Position numbers and translations under genes: made by a program
Part shown: positions 1 to 7,513 of the stretch, one piece after another
How positions within the stretch are numbered: position 1 is the stretch's first letter
Layout: each line of letters begins with the position of its first letter
Notes under the pieces: model-generated
The model's input: the letters and a program-made list of their open reading frames with translations, nothing else
What the model was told of the DNA's origin: nothing
Databases searched by the model: none
NCBI GenBank assembly: GCA_964464595.1
Contig: CAYXGW010000055.1
Coordinates: 1-37,509 of the forward strand
Source: JADFJB01 sp964464595
GTDB lineage: Bacteria; Zhuqueibacterota; JdFR-76; DREG01
Direction: 5' to 3'
Length of the DNA stretch: 37,509 bases

Positions 1-243
1 TTAGTTTGTGGATAACTTCAAACATGACAACCTATTTCAGGACAAGACACAGTAACTATCATTTTTTGTTCTAAGTTTAACTGATCCATAATCACTTTTA
101 AAATTTTTGTTGGGATTAAAGATAGTGCCTTCTTGCCAGATATTCAGAGTCCTATAATTTCTTACTTAATTTTCCACCCAAAGCGTCGGGATGCCAATAG
201 CTAACTGCCAAATGCCAATAGCAATTTCCTATAACCATACCTT
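1..243. other. Intergenic stretch downstream of the cytochrome operon
   Basis: No convincing gene is present. The only structure noticed is an 11-bp direct repeat, ATGCCAATAGC, at 191-201 and 212-222. No clear terminator for the minus-strand operon ending at 244 was found. Confidence 0.4.
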
Positions 244-1764
244 TTAAGATTTTCCCTTGTATCTTATTCTGACAAAAAAGATCAACCCCAGCTCAGCCAA
301 TAGAGTGATCATTGCATATTTGGCCATGGGTCCCACGACTGATTCGGTTTCCATGGGTTGTAAATATAAGGTATACCATGAAGTGAGTCCACGTTTGTTG
401 CCACGCTCTTTATTAAATCCATCCCAAATAGAAAATGCTATAGGAATAAAGGTGCTCACATCAAACGATAGGCCGTCTTCTAATATTCTCTTTCGTTTAA
501 AGATGGCGGTCCATTCTCCTTCTTCAAAACTGTGATTAACTTCCACATTTGATTCACCATGTTTGATATCCTGACTGCCTTTACCAGTATAAAAATCCAC
601 AGAATCTTTAGCTAAGTCGAGAAACCAGAGATCAACGGGATTTTTGTTATCTCCAAACATAAAATAAGGCTTTTCTATACCTTGTGGCAATTTTGGCGGA
701 AATTGGATGGCAACTGCATCACTAAATTCACCCGTTTCAGGCTCGGCATTCGGATCAAAGTTTGGCGCAACTAAAGTTGGGCTATTGCCGGCATTGGTTT
801 CGGCGCTCATATCATGCCAGGTAAGCATGATTGCAATGTCTTCCTGGTCATAAACTGCTTTTACTTTAATCGCATTCACACCAGGATAAAATTGTCTACC
901 CGGTTCAATGATCTGGCCAACGATTGGGAACATGGTTTCATTTGCATTTTGAAACAGGGTTTTGCCCTGGCTTATGTCCATTTTACTTTCTAATCCTTCG
1001 GCGATTACCAAAGTGCCATAGTCGGCATCGTCGGACTCTCCCAGTGAATATACATAATTTACCAAATGCCATTGATCTTCAGGAGGTTGTATGGAATAGG
1101 AAGGCATGGGGGACCCATCCAATCCTGTTGTAAAAGTTCGATAAATATCCTCTCGGGTGGAACCGCCTCTAAACGTCCATTTTTTGCTTAAATCTGCCGC
1201 GCGGATGGGTTGATTCCATTGGTCTATCAAAGTTGGGGCAGATGGACCATCCCCAAGCCCAAGATTCCCGTGGCAATCAATACACTGGTTTTCTATGAAA
1301 ACTTCCTTGCCTCTTCGGATTGATTCTTCGGTTAATGACGGCGGATTGGGAATTGTTATTGGAGTCACATCACCGAAATCAACAAAATCTTTTGAAAAAG
1401 ATTTGAGATAATACGCAAGATTGTCCAATTCGTTGTTGGAAAAATTTGTCCAATCCGGCATACCGGTATATGGCATCCCGTTTTTTATGCTTCTGGTAAT
1501 GTCATTATGTGTCGGCAATTCACCGCTTTCCGTTGTTCTGAATTTAAATGTTCCCGATGTAAAATCGCGTGGTTCGGGTCTGAAATATTTTTTCCCAACG
1601 CTATTAGCATCGCCATTAATTCCATGACATTGGGCACAATATTTATCATATAGTTGTTTCCCAGCTGTCCGTTGATCTTCGCTGCCAAGGATGTTATTAT
1701 GGGCAAATACAAAATTGACAAATATGAATAAAAACCAAATATTCGAGTAAATCAGCTTTCTCAA
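244..1764 (-). CDS. Dihaem cytochrome c fused to an ethylbenzene-dehydrogenase-like haem domain
   Basis: Predicted exported, membrane-anchored electron carrier of 506 aa. Residues 1-21 form a signal peptide. Two class-I cytochrome c domains follow: CAQCH at 43-47 with likely Met ligand M102 (GMPDW), and CIDCH at 161-165 with likely ligand M220 (GSPMPSY). Residues about 250-470 resemble the EB_dh family, the haem-b gamma subunit type of DMSO-reductase-family enzymes, with a DAVAIQFP motif near 350 followed by PYFMFGD near 367. A C-terminal membrane helix (about 480-498) ends in a basic tail. The start is TTG at 1764-1762, preceded by GGAGG four bases upstream and overlapping the TGA of the previous gene (TTGA). 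It is the last gene of the bd-like oxidase operon. No molybdopterin alpha or iron-sulfur beta subunit is nearby, so a role as electron donor or relay to the oxidase is inferred. The domain call is by eye. Confidence 0.8.
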   Translation of the reverse strand: MRKLIYSNIWFLFIFVNFVFAHNNILGSEDQRTAGKQLYDKYCAQCHGINGDANSVGKKYFRPEPRDFTSGTFKFRTTESGELPTHNDITRSIKNGMPYTGMPDWTNFSNNELDNLAYYLKSFSKDFVDFGDVTPITIPNPPSLTEESIRRGKEVFIENQCIDCHGNLGLGDGPSAPTLIDQWNQPIRAADLSKKWTFRGGSTREDIYRTFTTGLDGSPMPSYSIQPPEDQWHLVNYVYSLGESDDADYGTLVIAEGLESKMDISQGKTLFQNANETMFPIVGQIIEPGRQFYPGVNAIKVKAVYDQEDIAIMLTWHDMSAETNAGNSPTLVAPNFDPNAEPETGEFSDAVAIQFPPKLPQGIEKPYFMFGDNKNPVDLWFLDLAKDSVDFYTGKGSQDIKHGESNVEVNHSFEEGEWTAIFKRKRILEDGLSFDVSTFIPIAFSIWDGFNKERGNKRGLTSWYTLYLQPMETESVVGPMAKYAMITLLAELGLIFFVRIRYKGKS

Positions 1765-2570
1765 TGTTCCTCCTGCGCTCGGGGACGTTGGTCCGTGAAA
1801 TCATACAGAAAAAGAATTACATCCCAAATTTCTTCTTGCGACAAAAATTTTTCCCATGCCGGCATTGCAGACGACCAGGGTGTTGCCTCTACCGGCAACC
1901 CGGGAGCTCCCTTTGCAATCCTCCAAAACAGGTAAGATTCCTGTAGCATCGCAATAGTGGTCGGATCGGCGAAGTTTGCCGGGATGGGGTCAAACCCGTC
2001 GACAAAAATACCATTACCACGCATGTTGTCGCCGTGGCAAAACACGCAATTTTGGTAATATACCCGCCGGCCATTTTCAACGTGATTTTGAAAGCCGTTC
2101 GGATCGGTTTCTTCCAATTCCCGGTAGGGATTCCCCGAAGTTACCAAATCGATTTTTGTACCATTAAAAGTGATCTCAGTAGGCGGTGGTGGATGGATGG
2201 TTCTTGCAATAACGGGTGCTTTTACTTGCTTTGCTGCATTTAAATAAACCCGGGTAGCAACCAGGGTAGGTAATGCAATAGTTACGATAATCAGGGGAGT
2301 AAAAAATTTTTTGAGAGTCAAAAATCGAATGATTGAAGATTTAGCAAACTCCAGGTTTTCAGAATTTGCAGACAAATAAGCCAACAAAGCAAGAGTAACG
2401 ATTGCCATGAACATTCCAAAGATGGAAGACGGCATGGGTGGATCGATCCCGTAAACCAGGACAATATAGATCGCAAACCACCAGGCGGCCATCCAACCCA
2501 GGATATTGATCCTGGTAAATTTTAGTACAATCATTACTGCGACAACGGGAAGAACAACTAAAAAATTCAT
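1761..2570 (-). CDS. Membrane-anchored monohaem cytochrome c
   Basis: 269 aa. The N-terminal half holds about four membrane helices (about 2-16, 24-41, 48-67, 90-108). A proline-rich linker (PPPP at 127-130) leads to one cytochrome c domain with CVFCH at 175-179 and a probable Met ligand M236 (SAMPAW). The haem domain would sit on the periplasmic side. The ATG overlaps the preceding stop by 4 bp (2567-2570), and its own stop overlaps the next gene, so translational coupling is likely. By context it is a subunit of the bd-like oxidase complex that passes electrons between the soluble haem domains and the CydA-like subunit. That assignment is inference; the cytochrome c fold is clear from the sequence. 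Confidence 0.85.
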   Translation of the reverse strand: MNFLVVLPVVAVMIVLKFTRINILGWMAAWWFAIYIVLVYGIDPPMPSSIFGMFMAIVTLALLAYLSANSENLEFAKSSIIRFLTLKKFFTPLIIVTIALPTLVATRVYLNAAKQVKAPVIARTIHPPPPTEITFNGTKIDLVTSGNPYRELEETDPNGFQNHVENGRRVYYQNCVFCHGDNMRGNGIFVDGFDPIPANFADPTTIAMLQESYLFWRIAKGAPGLPVEATPWSSAMPAWEKFLSQEEIWDVILFLYDFTDQRPRAQEEH

Positions 2571-3379
2571 TGGCTTCCTTTCAATGATTCGAGATAATCA
2601 ACCAAAACTTTCAATTGTTGAGTAGACACTCTATCATAAAAACTTATTCCATCTAAGTATGTTTTCATAACGGTTGCTGGGAATCCCTCGGCTAATGTTA
2701 AGTCCGGTTCAAGTATGGATTCAAAAATTTTAGATTTGGAGAGTCGATTACCAACATCAACCAGACTTGGTCCGATCAATGGAGTGGGTGCATCCACTGA
2801 ATGGCAGGTATTGCACCCATATGTAACAAATATTCCAGGTCCGTCAAGATTAGATACCAGTACCGCGGTTTGTGCCGCTGCACTTGCGGAAGCGCTGGCA
2901 CCTTGCCCGGTAAAGCTGTGCGTGGTTTGCATGGTCACGGTTGGGGTAGCGCCAAGCGATTGTAAGTAGGCGATAATCGTTAGGATTTCTTCATCAGTTA
3001 AACTTATTGGAGGCTTGTGGATCGCGGGCATACCGGGTAGAAATCCGTCAACGACATAAATATTCGGATCGTAGACTGATTCAGCCAGGTACTCAATATC
3101 AGTCATTCCATCTTTTCTGGCGCTTGCGATAACGCCAATATTTCCTAAGTCGGGAAATCTGCCATCTGCTGTTGACCCGATGGTGTGACAAGTCATACAA
3201 GTTCCTTTGCCGCTCATGATTTCTTCTCCAACAACAACCATCTCATCAGTGGTCATATCGGCGCTGAGTTCTGTGGTTTCGGGGGGATAGGTTATCTTTT
3301 GCGGCACCTGTTGGCCAACATACCAATAGAATAATGTAACTGAAACTGTAAAAAGAAAAATAGATAAACCGTTTTTCAT
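2567..3379 (-). CDS. Dihaem cytochrome c, membrane-anchored
   Basis: 270 aa from the ATG at 3379, which has GGAGG seven bases upstream and overlaps the TGA of the CydA-like gene (ATGA); an upstream in-frame start at 3409 is less likely. One N-terminal helix (about 4-22) anchors or exports the protein. Two cytochrome c domains follow: CMTCH at 61-65 with probable ligand M117 (PGMPAI), and CNTCH at 189-193 with probable ligand M238. An Ala/Ser-rich linker at about 160-172 separates them. The layout recalls the dihaem cytochrome subunits of oxidases such as FixP/CcoP, but it stands next to a bd-family subunit and no haem-copper subunit is visible. It is the natural candidate for direct electron entry into the oxidase. 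Confidence 0.85.
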   Translation of the reverse strand: MKNGLSIFLFTVSVTLFYWYVGQQVPQKITYPPETTELSADMTTDEMVVVGEEIMSGKGTCMTCHTIGSTADGRFPDLGNIGVIASARKDGMTDIEYLAESVYDPNIYVVDGFLPGMPAIHKPPISLTDEEILTIIAYLQSLGATPTVTMQTTHSFTGQGASASASAAAQTAVLVSNLDGPGIFVTYGCNTCHSVDAPTPLIGPSLVDVGNRLSKSKIFESILEPDLTLAEGFPATVMKTYLDGISFYDRVSTQQLKVLVDYLESLKGSQ

Positions 3380-5187
3380 GACTGTGCCTCCAACGATTTC
3401 TCTTCCCAATCCTTTTTACCCGAAAGGCTGGTGAGCCAAAAAACAATGGCTATAAATGTAAAGAAAATGAGCACAGTAACTGAAACAACCCCGGAGGCAT
3501 AACCCAGTGTAGGTGTAAATGCATCAGGAGAAGTATCTTTCATTACGCCGTAGATATGCCAGTGCTGTCGCAATCCGGCGCGGACATACCCCATCAACCC
3601 CATTAACCAGGTGAATGTAATTGCTAAAAAGAAAAGAGCATATTGCGACCTTGCAGGCATCTTGCCCCATTCAATCTTACCTTTCACTTCAGCATTCTTG
3701 TACATATAAACATCGATGATAGTTATGGAGAACATGGCAAATAAGACAGATAAAACTTGAGGAACTGACAAACCGATCCGAATTTTCGCCTCGACAAAAT
3801 ATCCGTAGATGCCAAGAAATATCACAAAAATAGCGACCACGGCAAATATGGAAAATTGCGCAGTATTGCCCTTTTTAGCCCAGGTGACTGTTGGCACCTT
3901 GTTACCACGCCGGTACAATAGAAAACTCAGGTAAGTGGTTAAGATCAAAATATTGACTGCCGTATTTTTCGCGGACATGACACCAAGAACCCCCAGCATT
4001 GGATGATGAGCGCCGCCCATTCTTCGGGCCTCTTCTATTGATGCAACCAGCGAGTGCGGGGTAGCCCAAACAATGAAGCAGAGAGTAATGGATGCCAAAA
4101 GATATTTTATGAATTTTCTAAAGCGTTCGGCGCCTTGAATCCTCTCCATGCTGAGCCAAAGGTAATAATTGGCACCTAAGAATAGGTTGCCGATAAGAAC
4201 AGCTTGTATGATAAACAGCCAGGAGAATGTTCCTCCCATGAGAACGATTCCAAGACTTTGGGAATATGCATAAATCTCTTTGCCAAGCCAATAGCCGGCG
4301 AAAGGCAGCGGTAACAACGCACTGATAGCAATGAAATTGCCCACATAGCCCATCCAATCGTAATGAGCCTTTTCTTCTTTAGTTTTAGAGCCTAAGAATT
4401 TATAAGCGCCATAAGCTGCGGCAATGGAGCCGCCAAAGGCAACATTCGCTATAATCCTGTGGATGTTAATCGGCATCCAGATAAAATTGTTAATGGCATC
4501 CCAGGTACTGATTAACGCGCCGGTTTCTGATATTCCGTTAGGCGTATTCATAAATGTTAACCAGGCATTGGCTATAAACATGATGGCTGTACCCACAATA
4601 TTTAAGCAAACACCCAAAGCCAGGTGAACTTTTGGAGAAAATTTTCCCCAGCCGTAATAATAACTGTACAAAAAAATTGCTTCTGCAAAGAAAAGCATTG
4701 TATAGGGTAAAAACGTCGGAGTAAAAATCGCCATCATGTAATTCATTAATTTCGGATATAAAACCATAAGCATGAAGGTAAGCATTGCTCCCAGTGCAGC
4801 AGTAAAAGAGAAGGATACAGAGAGTAACTTTGTAAATTCATAGGCCAGTTTATCATATTTTTTTTCTTTGGTTTTGTAACCAATGAATTCGATGATCAGT
4901 GCAAACATCGGTACAGCCAGTACAAAAGCTCCAAACATAAGATGTAATTGCGCAATCACCCACATTGCTGTCCTGCTGCCGACTAATGGGAATTTTCGAT
5001 ATTCAACATTGCCGATAGTTGCGGGAGTAACGGCTTGTTCGATTTGAGCCGTTTCATCAATATTTTCTTCTAATTGTCGGGCCTGCCTCTTTAGGCTTAA
5101 ATCTTGACGCAACGTATTAAGAGAGACGAACAAACCCATAACAACGATTGCAGATATAAAAATATACGTATAATTTCTTTTTGTCAT
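3376..5187 (-). CDS. CydA-like cytochrome bd-family oxidase subunit I (cytochrome c-linked type suspected)
   Basis: 603 aa with about 14 predicted membrane helices, longer than classic CydA (about 520 aa, 9 helices). Family features seen: H82 in QLHLMFGAF (matching the haem-ligand His of helix 1 of CydA), E169 in FFAEAIF, H243 in NIHRIIANVAFGG (matching the haem b558 His), and GLRQHW at 538-543, which resembles the GRQPW motif. The long extracellular Q-loop that binds quinol in CydA is absent between the helices after H243. No cydB or cydX lies nearby; instead three c-type cytochrome genes follow with 4-bp overlaps. Published surveys of the bd superfamily describe non-quinol subfamilies next to cytochrome c genes (called OR-C/OR-N); this protein probably belongs there. 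Likely reaction: O2 reduction with electrons from cytochrome c; another oxidant cannot be excluded. Confidence 0.8.
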   Translation of the reverse strand: MTKRNYTYIFISAIVVMGLFVSLNTLRQDLSLKRQARQLEENIDETAQIEQAVTPATIGNVEYRKFPLVGSRTAMWVIAQLHLMFGAFVLAVPMFALIIEFIGYKTKEKKYDKLAYEFTKLLSVSFSFTAALGAMLTFMLMVLYPKLMNYMMAIFTPTFLPYTMLFFAEAIFLYSYYYGWGKFSPKVHLALGVCLNIVGTAIMFIANAWLTFMNTPNGISETGALISTWDAINNFIWMPINIHRIIANVAFGGSIAAAYGAYKFLGSKTKEEKAHYDWMGYVGNFIAISALLPLPFAGYWLGKEIYAYSQSLGIVLMGGTFSWLFIIQAVLIGNLFLGANYYLWLSMERIQGAERFRKFIKYLLASITLCFIVWATPHSLVASIEEARRMGGAHHPMLGVLGVMSAKNTAVNILILTTYLSFLLYRRGNKVPTVTWAKKGNTAQFSIFAVVAIFVIFLGIYGYFVEAKIRIGLSVPQVLSVLFAMFSITIIDVYMYKNAEVKGKIEWGKMPARSQYALFFLAITFTWLMGLMGYVRAGLRQHWHIYGVMKDTSPDAFTPTLGYASGVVSVTVLIFFTFIAIVFWLTSLSGKKDWEEKSLEAQS

Positions 5188-5497
5188 AAGTTCAGAGGCC
5201 TTTTTCTAGTGTGCTTAAGAGTATAAAAAAATCAATATTTTGTCATAAATTATTATTGTTTTAGTACGTTGCAAATAGTGGAAGAGTTTTAATACGGATT
5301 TATTTTTTTATTGTCAAGTATTATTAGGTAGTCAAACATAAAATGCAAGAAAAAAATTAAAATTCCTGTTTTTTAGTTGGCTATTTGATAAATAGAAATT
5401 AAAATAAAATGAACATATAAATATTTTATTCGTAGGCTTTAAAAATAATACAAGATAAACTGTAATGCGCAGATGACATTTTTTTATAAAGGAAAAT
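5188..5497. other. AT-rich divergent intergenic region
   Basis: 310 bp between the leftward oxidase operon and the rightward 73-aa gene. It is strongly AT-rich and should hold both promoters. No convincing ORF, tRNA or long inverted repeat was seen. Confidence 0.5.
5220..5246 (-). promoter_or_regulatory. Weak promoter candidate for the oxidase operon
   Basis: Read on the minus strand, TATACT (5225-5220) lies 15 bp downstream of ATGACA (5246-5241). The hexamers match the sigma-70 consensus at 5/6 each, but the spacer is short, so this is only a candidate. Confidence 0.22.
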
Positions 5498-5719
5498 ATG
5501 ATGAGTTTAAGAGAAGTCTTAACCGAAATAGTCCAAAAAAATACACCCATCCTATTGAGTGATGGAACCAAAGATTGGGAAGCAGGTACTCTTCTTGAAA
5601 CCTTATCGGAGCCTATGTTAAAAAGGAATGCTCATATGCAGCCAGGTTTGTATATTGCGGAAATTAACAGCGGGGGTTATTTAGGGCAGGTTTTGTATAA
5701 AGTTAAGCAAAAGGGATAG
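5498..5719 (+). CDS. Small conserved-looking hypothetical protein (73 aa)
   Basis: 73 aa, no signal peptide or membrane helix. AAAGGA lies just upstream (5488-5493); the ATG at 5501 is better spaced from it than the ATG at 5498, so either may be used. The protein has a mixed alpha/beta look, with an N-terminal helix (SLREVLTEIVQK), the phrase ILLSDGTKDWEAGTLLE, and a C-terminal strand region ending in a basic tail. No family was recognised. It stands alone, divergent from the oxidase operon. Confidence 0.55.
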   Translation: MMSLREVLTEIVQKNTPILLSDGTKDWEAGTLLETLSEPMLKRNAHMQPGLYIAEINSGGYLGQVLYKVKQKG

Positions 5720-5773
5720 AAATTTCTCAGCTCAAATAATATATCATAGTTCTTGTTCTGATCCATCCGGATC

Positions 5774-5800
5774 ATAAAAACTAACGAAGAGTTCGTCAGT
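5774..5800 (-). terminator. Rho-independent terminator after the ATL-like gene
   Basis: Read on the minus strand: ACTGACGAA (5800-5792), loop CTC, TTCGTTAGT (5788-5780), then TTTT. The 9-bp stem has one G-T pair. It lies 26 bp beyond the stop of the gene at 5826. Confidence 0.55.
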
Positions 5801-5825
5801 CTGGTTATTAATTTAACATCTCAAG

Positions 5826-6152
5826 TCATCGTTGATTCGGATCCCACAAAAACCTTTCAGCATTTAATACCTTTTTTTTATCTGAGGATATTTCAATCCC
5901 TTCTCCTTCTAAAAAAGAGGTACGTTTTTCACAATCTGACTTATCTTCAGGGTGTGGCAAATTCCAATTTTTGCCAGTGCCTTTTAAGATAACTTTATAT
6001 ACCCAAGGAGGTTCACATCTACATACTTCCTGACCGATTGCTTTTACAGATTGCGGAACTCCAAGACTTTTTGCAATCAAACTGGGTATTGTAATCTTAC
6101 CTTTTGGAATTCTTTTAACGATTTGATGTACTTCATTTTTGTTGTAAGTCAT
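5826..6152 (-). CDS. Alkyltransferase-like (ATL/MGMT-fold) DNA-binding protein
   Basis: 108 aa resembling the C-terminal DNA-binding domain of O6-methylguanine-DNA methyltransferase: VHQIVKRIPKGKIT at 8-21, SLIAKSLGVPQSVKAIG at 24-40, FLEGEGIEI near 79, and a terminal FLWDP. The acceptor-Cys motif PCHR is not present; the matching place reads PPWVYKV (48-54), so Trp appears to replace Cys, as in ATL proteins (PWHR). ATL proteins bind alkylated guanine without repairing it and hand it to nucleotide excision repair. The Arg of the ARxVG finger is replaced by Lys (K37). Start ATG is preceded by AAGGAGAAGA. Two cysteines (C44, C46) lie just before the motif but do not align with the acceptor. The fold is fairly sure, the function is inferred. 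Confidence 0.7.
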   Translation of the reverse strand: MTYNKNEVHQIVKRIPKGKITIPSLIAKSLGVPQSVKAIGQEVCRCEPPWVYKVILKGTGKNWNLPHPEDKSDCEKRTSFLEGEGIEISSDKKKVLNAERFLWDPNQR

Positions 6153-6215
6153 TCTTCTCCTTGTAACAATATATTAGATTTTTTATATCTGCTGCTTAGT
6201 TTTAGTACATCAGGC

Positions 6216-6611
6216 CTAACTTATCCAAAACATAATTAATATTTTAGCAAACAGAACCCCAAGAATTCCCATTATTAGTGAAAGAGCGCTGCCAATTACA
6301 AATGCGCTATAATGGTATTTTGGCGTTGCCTCTGTCCAACTCTTCCAATTTGCGGATACTTTCAAGACGAGCCAAACCGGCACAAAAGCAAAAACCCCGC
6401 TTCCAATTGTGATGATGTAAAGTACCCTTTCCAGAAATCCTAACCAGTCCCCGGCCCGCGCCTCCCAATTTGTTCCACCCATGTTCCTGTTATGCAACCG
6501 CCTTAATAGAGGTCTTATGGGAAAATAGATTGCCAGCCATCCGAAGACAAAAATAGCGAGAAGGTTTGCAAAGCCAATTTTTAATAGGGTTTCTATCGAG
6601 TAGTCGACCAT
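6216..6611 (-). CDS. Small integral membrane protein, three helices
   Basis: 131 aa with helices at about 9-30, 60-84 and 101-128. A basic stretch (PIRPLLRRLHNRN, 31-43) follows helix 1. The phrases GDWLGFLERVLYI and YHYSAFVIGSALSLI recall DUF3307-type membrane proteins, where a G-x-LER motif precedes the second helix, but the match is by memory and weak. An AAGGAG sequence lies 11 bases before the ATG. No function is assigned. Confidence 0.65.
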   Translation of the reverse strand: MVDYSIETLLKIGFANLLAIFVFGWLAIYFPIRPLLRRLHNRNMGGTNWEARAGDWLGFLERVLYIITIGSGVFAFVPVWLVLKVSANWKSWTEATPKYHYSAFVIGSALSLIMGILGVLFAKILIMFWIS

Positions 6612-6887
6612 GTAGCAAAATTCTCCTTTTTGTATATTTTAGATTTTTCTTCTCAAATTCTGATTTTAAAGAAATTTAAAATGAATAAAATTTCCACAAA
6701 AACGGACTGTTTAGCCATCCACTATTAAGTCGGATGAATCCTGATAATTGATTAGTTGTAATTATATCATCAATTAATTTGATGTTTTTGAGGTGTTTAA
6801 AACAAATTTTCAAAAAACTCCTGGTCTGTCATTTCATAGAAATTAGAGCCAATTATTTAATATATGACATAAATTTCGGGAACCAAT
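6612..6887. other. AT-rich intergenic stretch
   Basis: 276 bp without an ORF or obvious hairpin, between two minus-strand genes. It should contain the promoter of the small membrane protein gene and the end of the protease-lipoprotein transcript. Confidence 0.4.
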
Positions 6888-7502
6888 TTACAGCTTATTC
6901 AATCCTTTAAGCCTTTCGATCTCCTGGGCCAGGGCGGCTTGTCCGTCATTGGTTAAGACGTCCACGTTAAAATTTGAATTAAGAATTCTAACTTCAACCA
7001 GACTATTGGCAAATTCGCCCAAAAGGAAATAGTTTTCGGCTCTGACGATTCTAAGATCATTTATATCAAGCGATAGACCATGAGAAAATTGCCAGGCCGG
7101 ATCCTGGCTAATGGCACTTTCACTTCGCTGATTTGAGTCAGCGTATCGTTTTAATGCATTCAATACAAATGCCCAACCGGCAAACAGATCCGCTGTCGGG
7201 TTTTCTTTTGATGAACCGGCGGTAAATTCATTGTGCGCCCGTGAAATGTTATCTAGTTTGAACAAACTCCAACCCAAGCCAAGAAATGATTCCATTGATG
7301 TTTGGTCTTTGTTAACCGCATCGGTGAATTTTGTCGCTGCTGTACTGTAATCTCCCTGCTCAAAGGCTGTCCAACCCTCTAAAATTAGTTCTTCCAAAGA
7401 TGGCCCGGTTGGGCCGGATGGGCCGTTACCACCGGAAGAACAAGCTAAGAGAATGGGCAAAAGAAAAATACTGAAAAATTTGAGAAAATGATATTTTAAC
7501 AT
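6888..7502 (-). CDS. TPR-containing lipoprotein
   Basis: 204 aa from the ATG at 7502, which has GGAG six bases upstream; a longer start at 7514 overlaps the stop of the protease gene. The N-terminus is a lipoprotein signal with ILLAC and the lipidated Cys followed by SSGGNGPSG. A TPR-like region follows (GWTAFEQGDYSTAATKFTDAV, then GLGWSLFKLDNISRAHNEF), and similar helices continue to about residue 150. It lies immediately after the subtilase gene, so the two are probably co-transcribed, and it may help dock or fold the exported protease at the envelope. That partnership is inferred from position only. Confidence 0.75.
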   Translation of the reverse strand: MLKYHFLKFFSIFLLPILLACSSGGNGPSGPTGPSLEELILEGWTAFEQGDYSTAATKFTDAVNKDQTSMESFLGLGWSLFKLDNISRAHNEFTAGSSKENPTADLFAGWAFVLNALKRYADSNQRSESAISQDPAWQFSHGLSLDINDLRIVRAENYFLLGEFANSLVEVRILNSNFNVDVLTNDGQAALAQEIERLKGLNKL

Positions 7503-7513
7503 TGATAGCTCCA

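Noticed and set aside
244..1764. Gamma subunit of a nitrite oxidoreductase or DMSO-reductase-family enzyme
   Set aside because: No molybdopterin or iron-sulfur subunit nearby; the operon partner is a CydA-like oxidase.
3376..5187. Classic quinol oxidase cydAB
   Set aside because: No cydB, no visible Q-loop, and three c-type cytochromes in its place.
5759..5774. Terminator hairpin TGATCC/GGATCA after the 73-aa gene
   Set aside because: A perfect but short 6-bp stem with no T run on the plus strand.
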